Shown here piece by piece: positions 14,031 through 14,101 of a DNA stretch of 14,101 bases. The DNA is from an uncultured Bacilli bacterium. Its GTDB lineage: Bacteria > Bacillota_I > Bacilli_A > RF39 > UBA660. The notes under the pieces were generated by a model. It was not told the origin of the DNA, made no database searches, and saw only the letters and a list, made by a program, of their open reading frames with translations. The position numbers were made by a program, and so were the translations under genes. Location of the stretch: the NCBI GenBank assembly GCA_944350405.1, contig CALVPC010000016.1, positions 1 to 14,101 of the forward strand, written 5' to 3'. Every line of letters starts with the position of its first letter. The stretch's first letter is position 1.

Positions 14031-14101
14031 TGTACTATATTACTAGTGAACAAGCCAAGAGCATTCATAAGATAACTGTTGAAATTAGTGGTGGTGGAAT
14101 A
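14030..14101 (+). CDS. Death-on-curing (Fic/Doc) family toxin-like protein, 5' part only
   Basis: Only 24 codons are inside the window. They begin MYYITSEQAKSIH and continue to ISGGGI, matching the usual opening of Doc-family proteins (an aromatic-Ile/Leu-Thr-x-Glu start, an IH pair, then a glycine-rich turn). Doc enzymes are Fic-fold kinases that phosphorylate and inactivate elongation factor Tu; other Fic proteins AMPylate targets. The catalytic HxFxxGNKR motif would lie beyond the window, so activity cannot be judged. The ATG overlaps the regulator stop as TAATG, so it is probably translated by coupling. Assignment rests on a short N-terminus and operon context. Confidence 0.55.
   Translation, partial: MYYITSEQAKSIHKITVEISGGGI

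Noticed and set aside
1..14101. CRISPR arrays, insertion sequences, tRNA or rRNA genes
   Set aside because: No regularly spaced repeats, transposase sequences, cloverleaf patterns or rRNA segments were seen on either strand.

Overview
The window is a stretch of a very AT-rich, low-GC Gram-positive chromosome. It probably belongs to an uncultured Bacilli or Erysipelotrichia/'Mollicutes-like' lineage, such as those found in animal guts. Three things support this: strong Shine-Dalgarno sequences (AGGAGG, AGGTGAT), a gene order resembling the Bacillus subtilis clpC-gltX-cysS-mrnC-rlmB-sigH region, and Clostridia/Bacilli-type protein sequences. The genetic code is the ordinary bacterial one: TGA is used as a stop (gltX and the gene ending at 8364) and tryptophan is TGG. 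The first 48 bases are not biological. They are an Illumina P7-side adapter with a six-base index, so the window begins at an untrimmed contig end.

Layout: 49-226 holds what may be the tail of an upstream gene and a strong terminator. 227-2512 is a compact ClpC unfoldase ending in its own terminator. A promoter overlapping that terminator starts a tight housekeeping operon (2551-7699): gltX (GluRS), cysS (CysRS), a YugP-like membrane zinc metallopeptidase, mrnC (Mini-RNase III, 23S rRNA maturation), rlmB (23S rRNA 2'-O-methyltransferase) and a SigH-like sigma factor. A separate extended -10 promoter drives a two-gene unit (7738-8809). It encodes an unrecognised 208-residue protein that faintly recalls a protein-kinase C-lobe without catalytic residues, and a 150-residue tail-anchored membrane protein. 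A hairpin terminator follows. secA (9046-11541) is a full-length SecA translocase with a relatively long leader.

After secA the character changes. Third codon positions shift from T-rich to A-rich, and genes have their own promoters with the shared core AATGGTATAAT. This part carries an MccF/LD-carboxypeptidase-like S66 peptidase (11716-12804), a terminator, a possible frame-split mini-gene, and a two-gene operon at the edge of the window. The operon encodes a DNA-binding Rha/RhuM-like regulator (13005-14030) overlapping by one base the start of a death-on-curing (Fic/Doc) toxin-like gene that runs off the end. A perfect 24-bp GC-richer palindrome lies exactly in frame inside the regulator gene. 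A cluster of DnaA-box-like 9-mers lies between secA and the S66 peptidase.

The first 11.5 kb is thus mostly conserved translation, RNA-processing, proteolysis and secretion machinery. The last 2.5 kb looks like an accessory cargo segment (self-protection peptidase plus toxin-antitoxin-like module). The most promising undescribed items are the Doc-associated regulator with its intragenic palindrome, and the sigma factor/pseudokinase-like/tail-anchored protein cluster.
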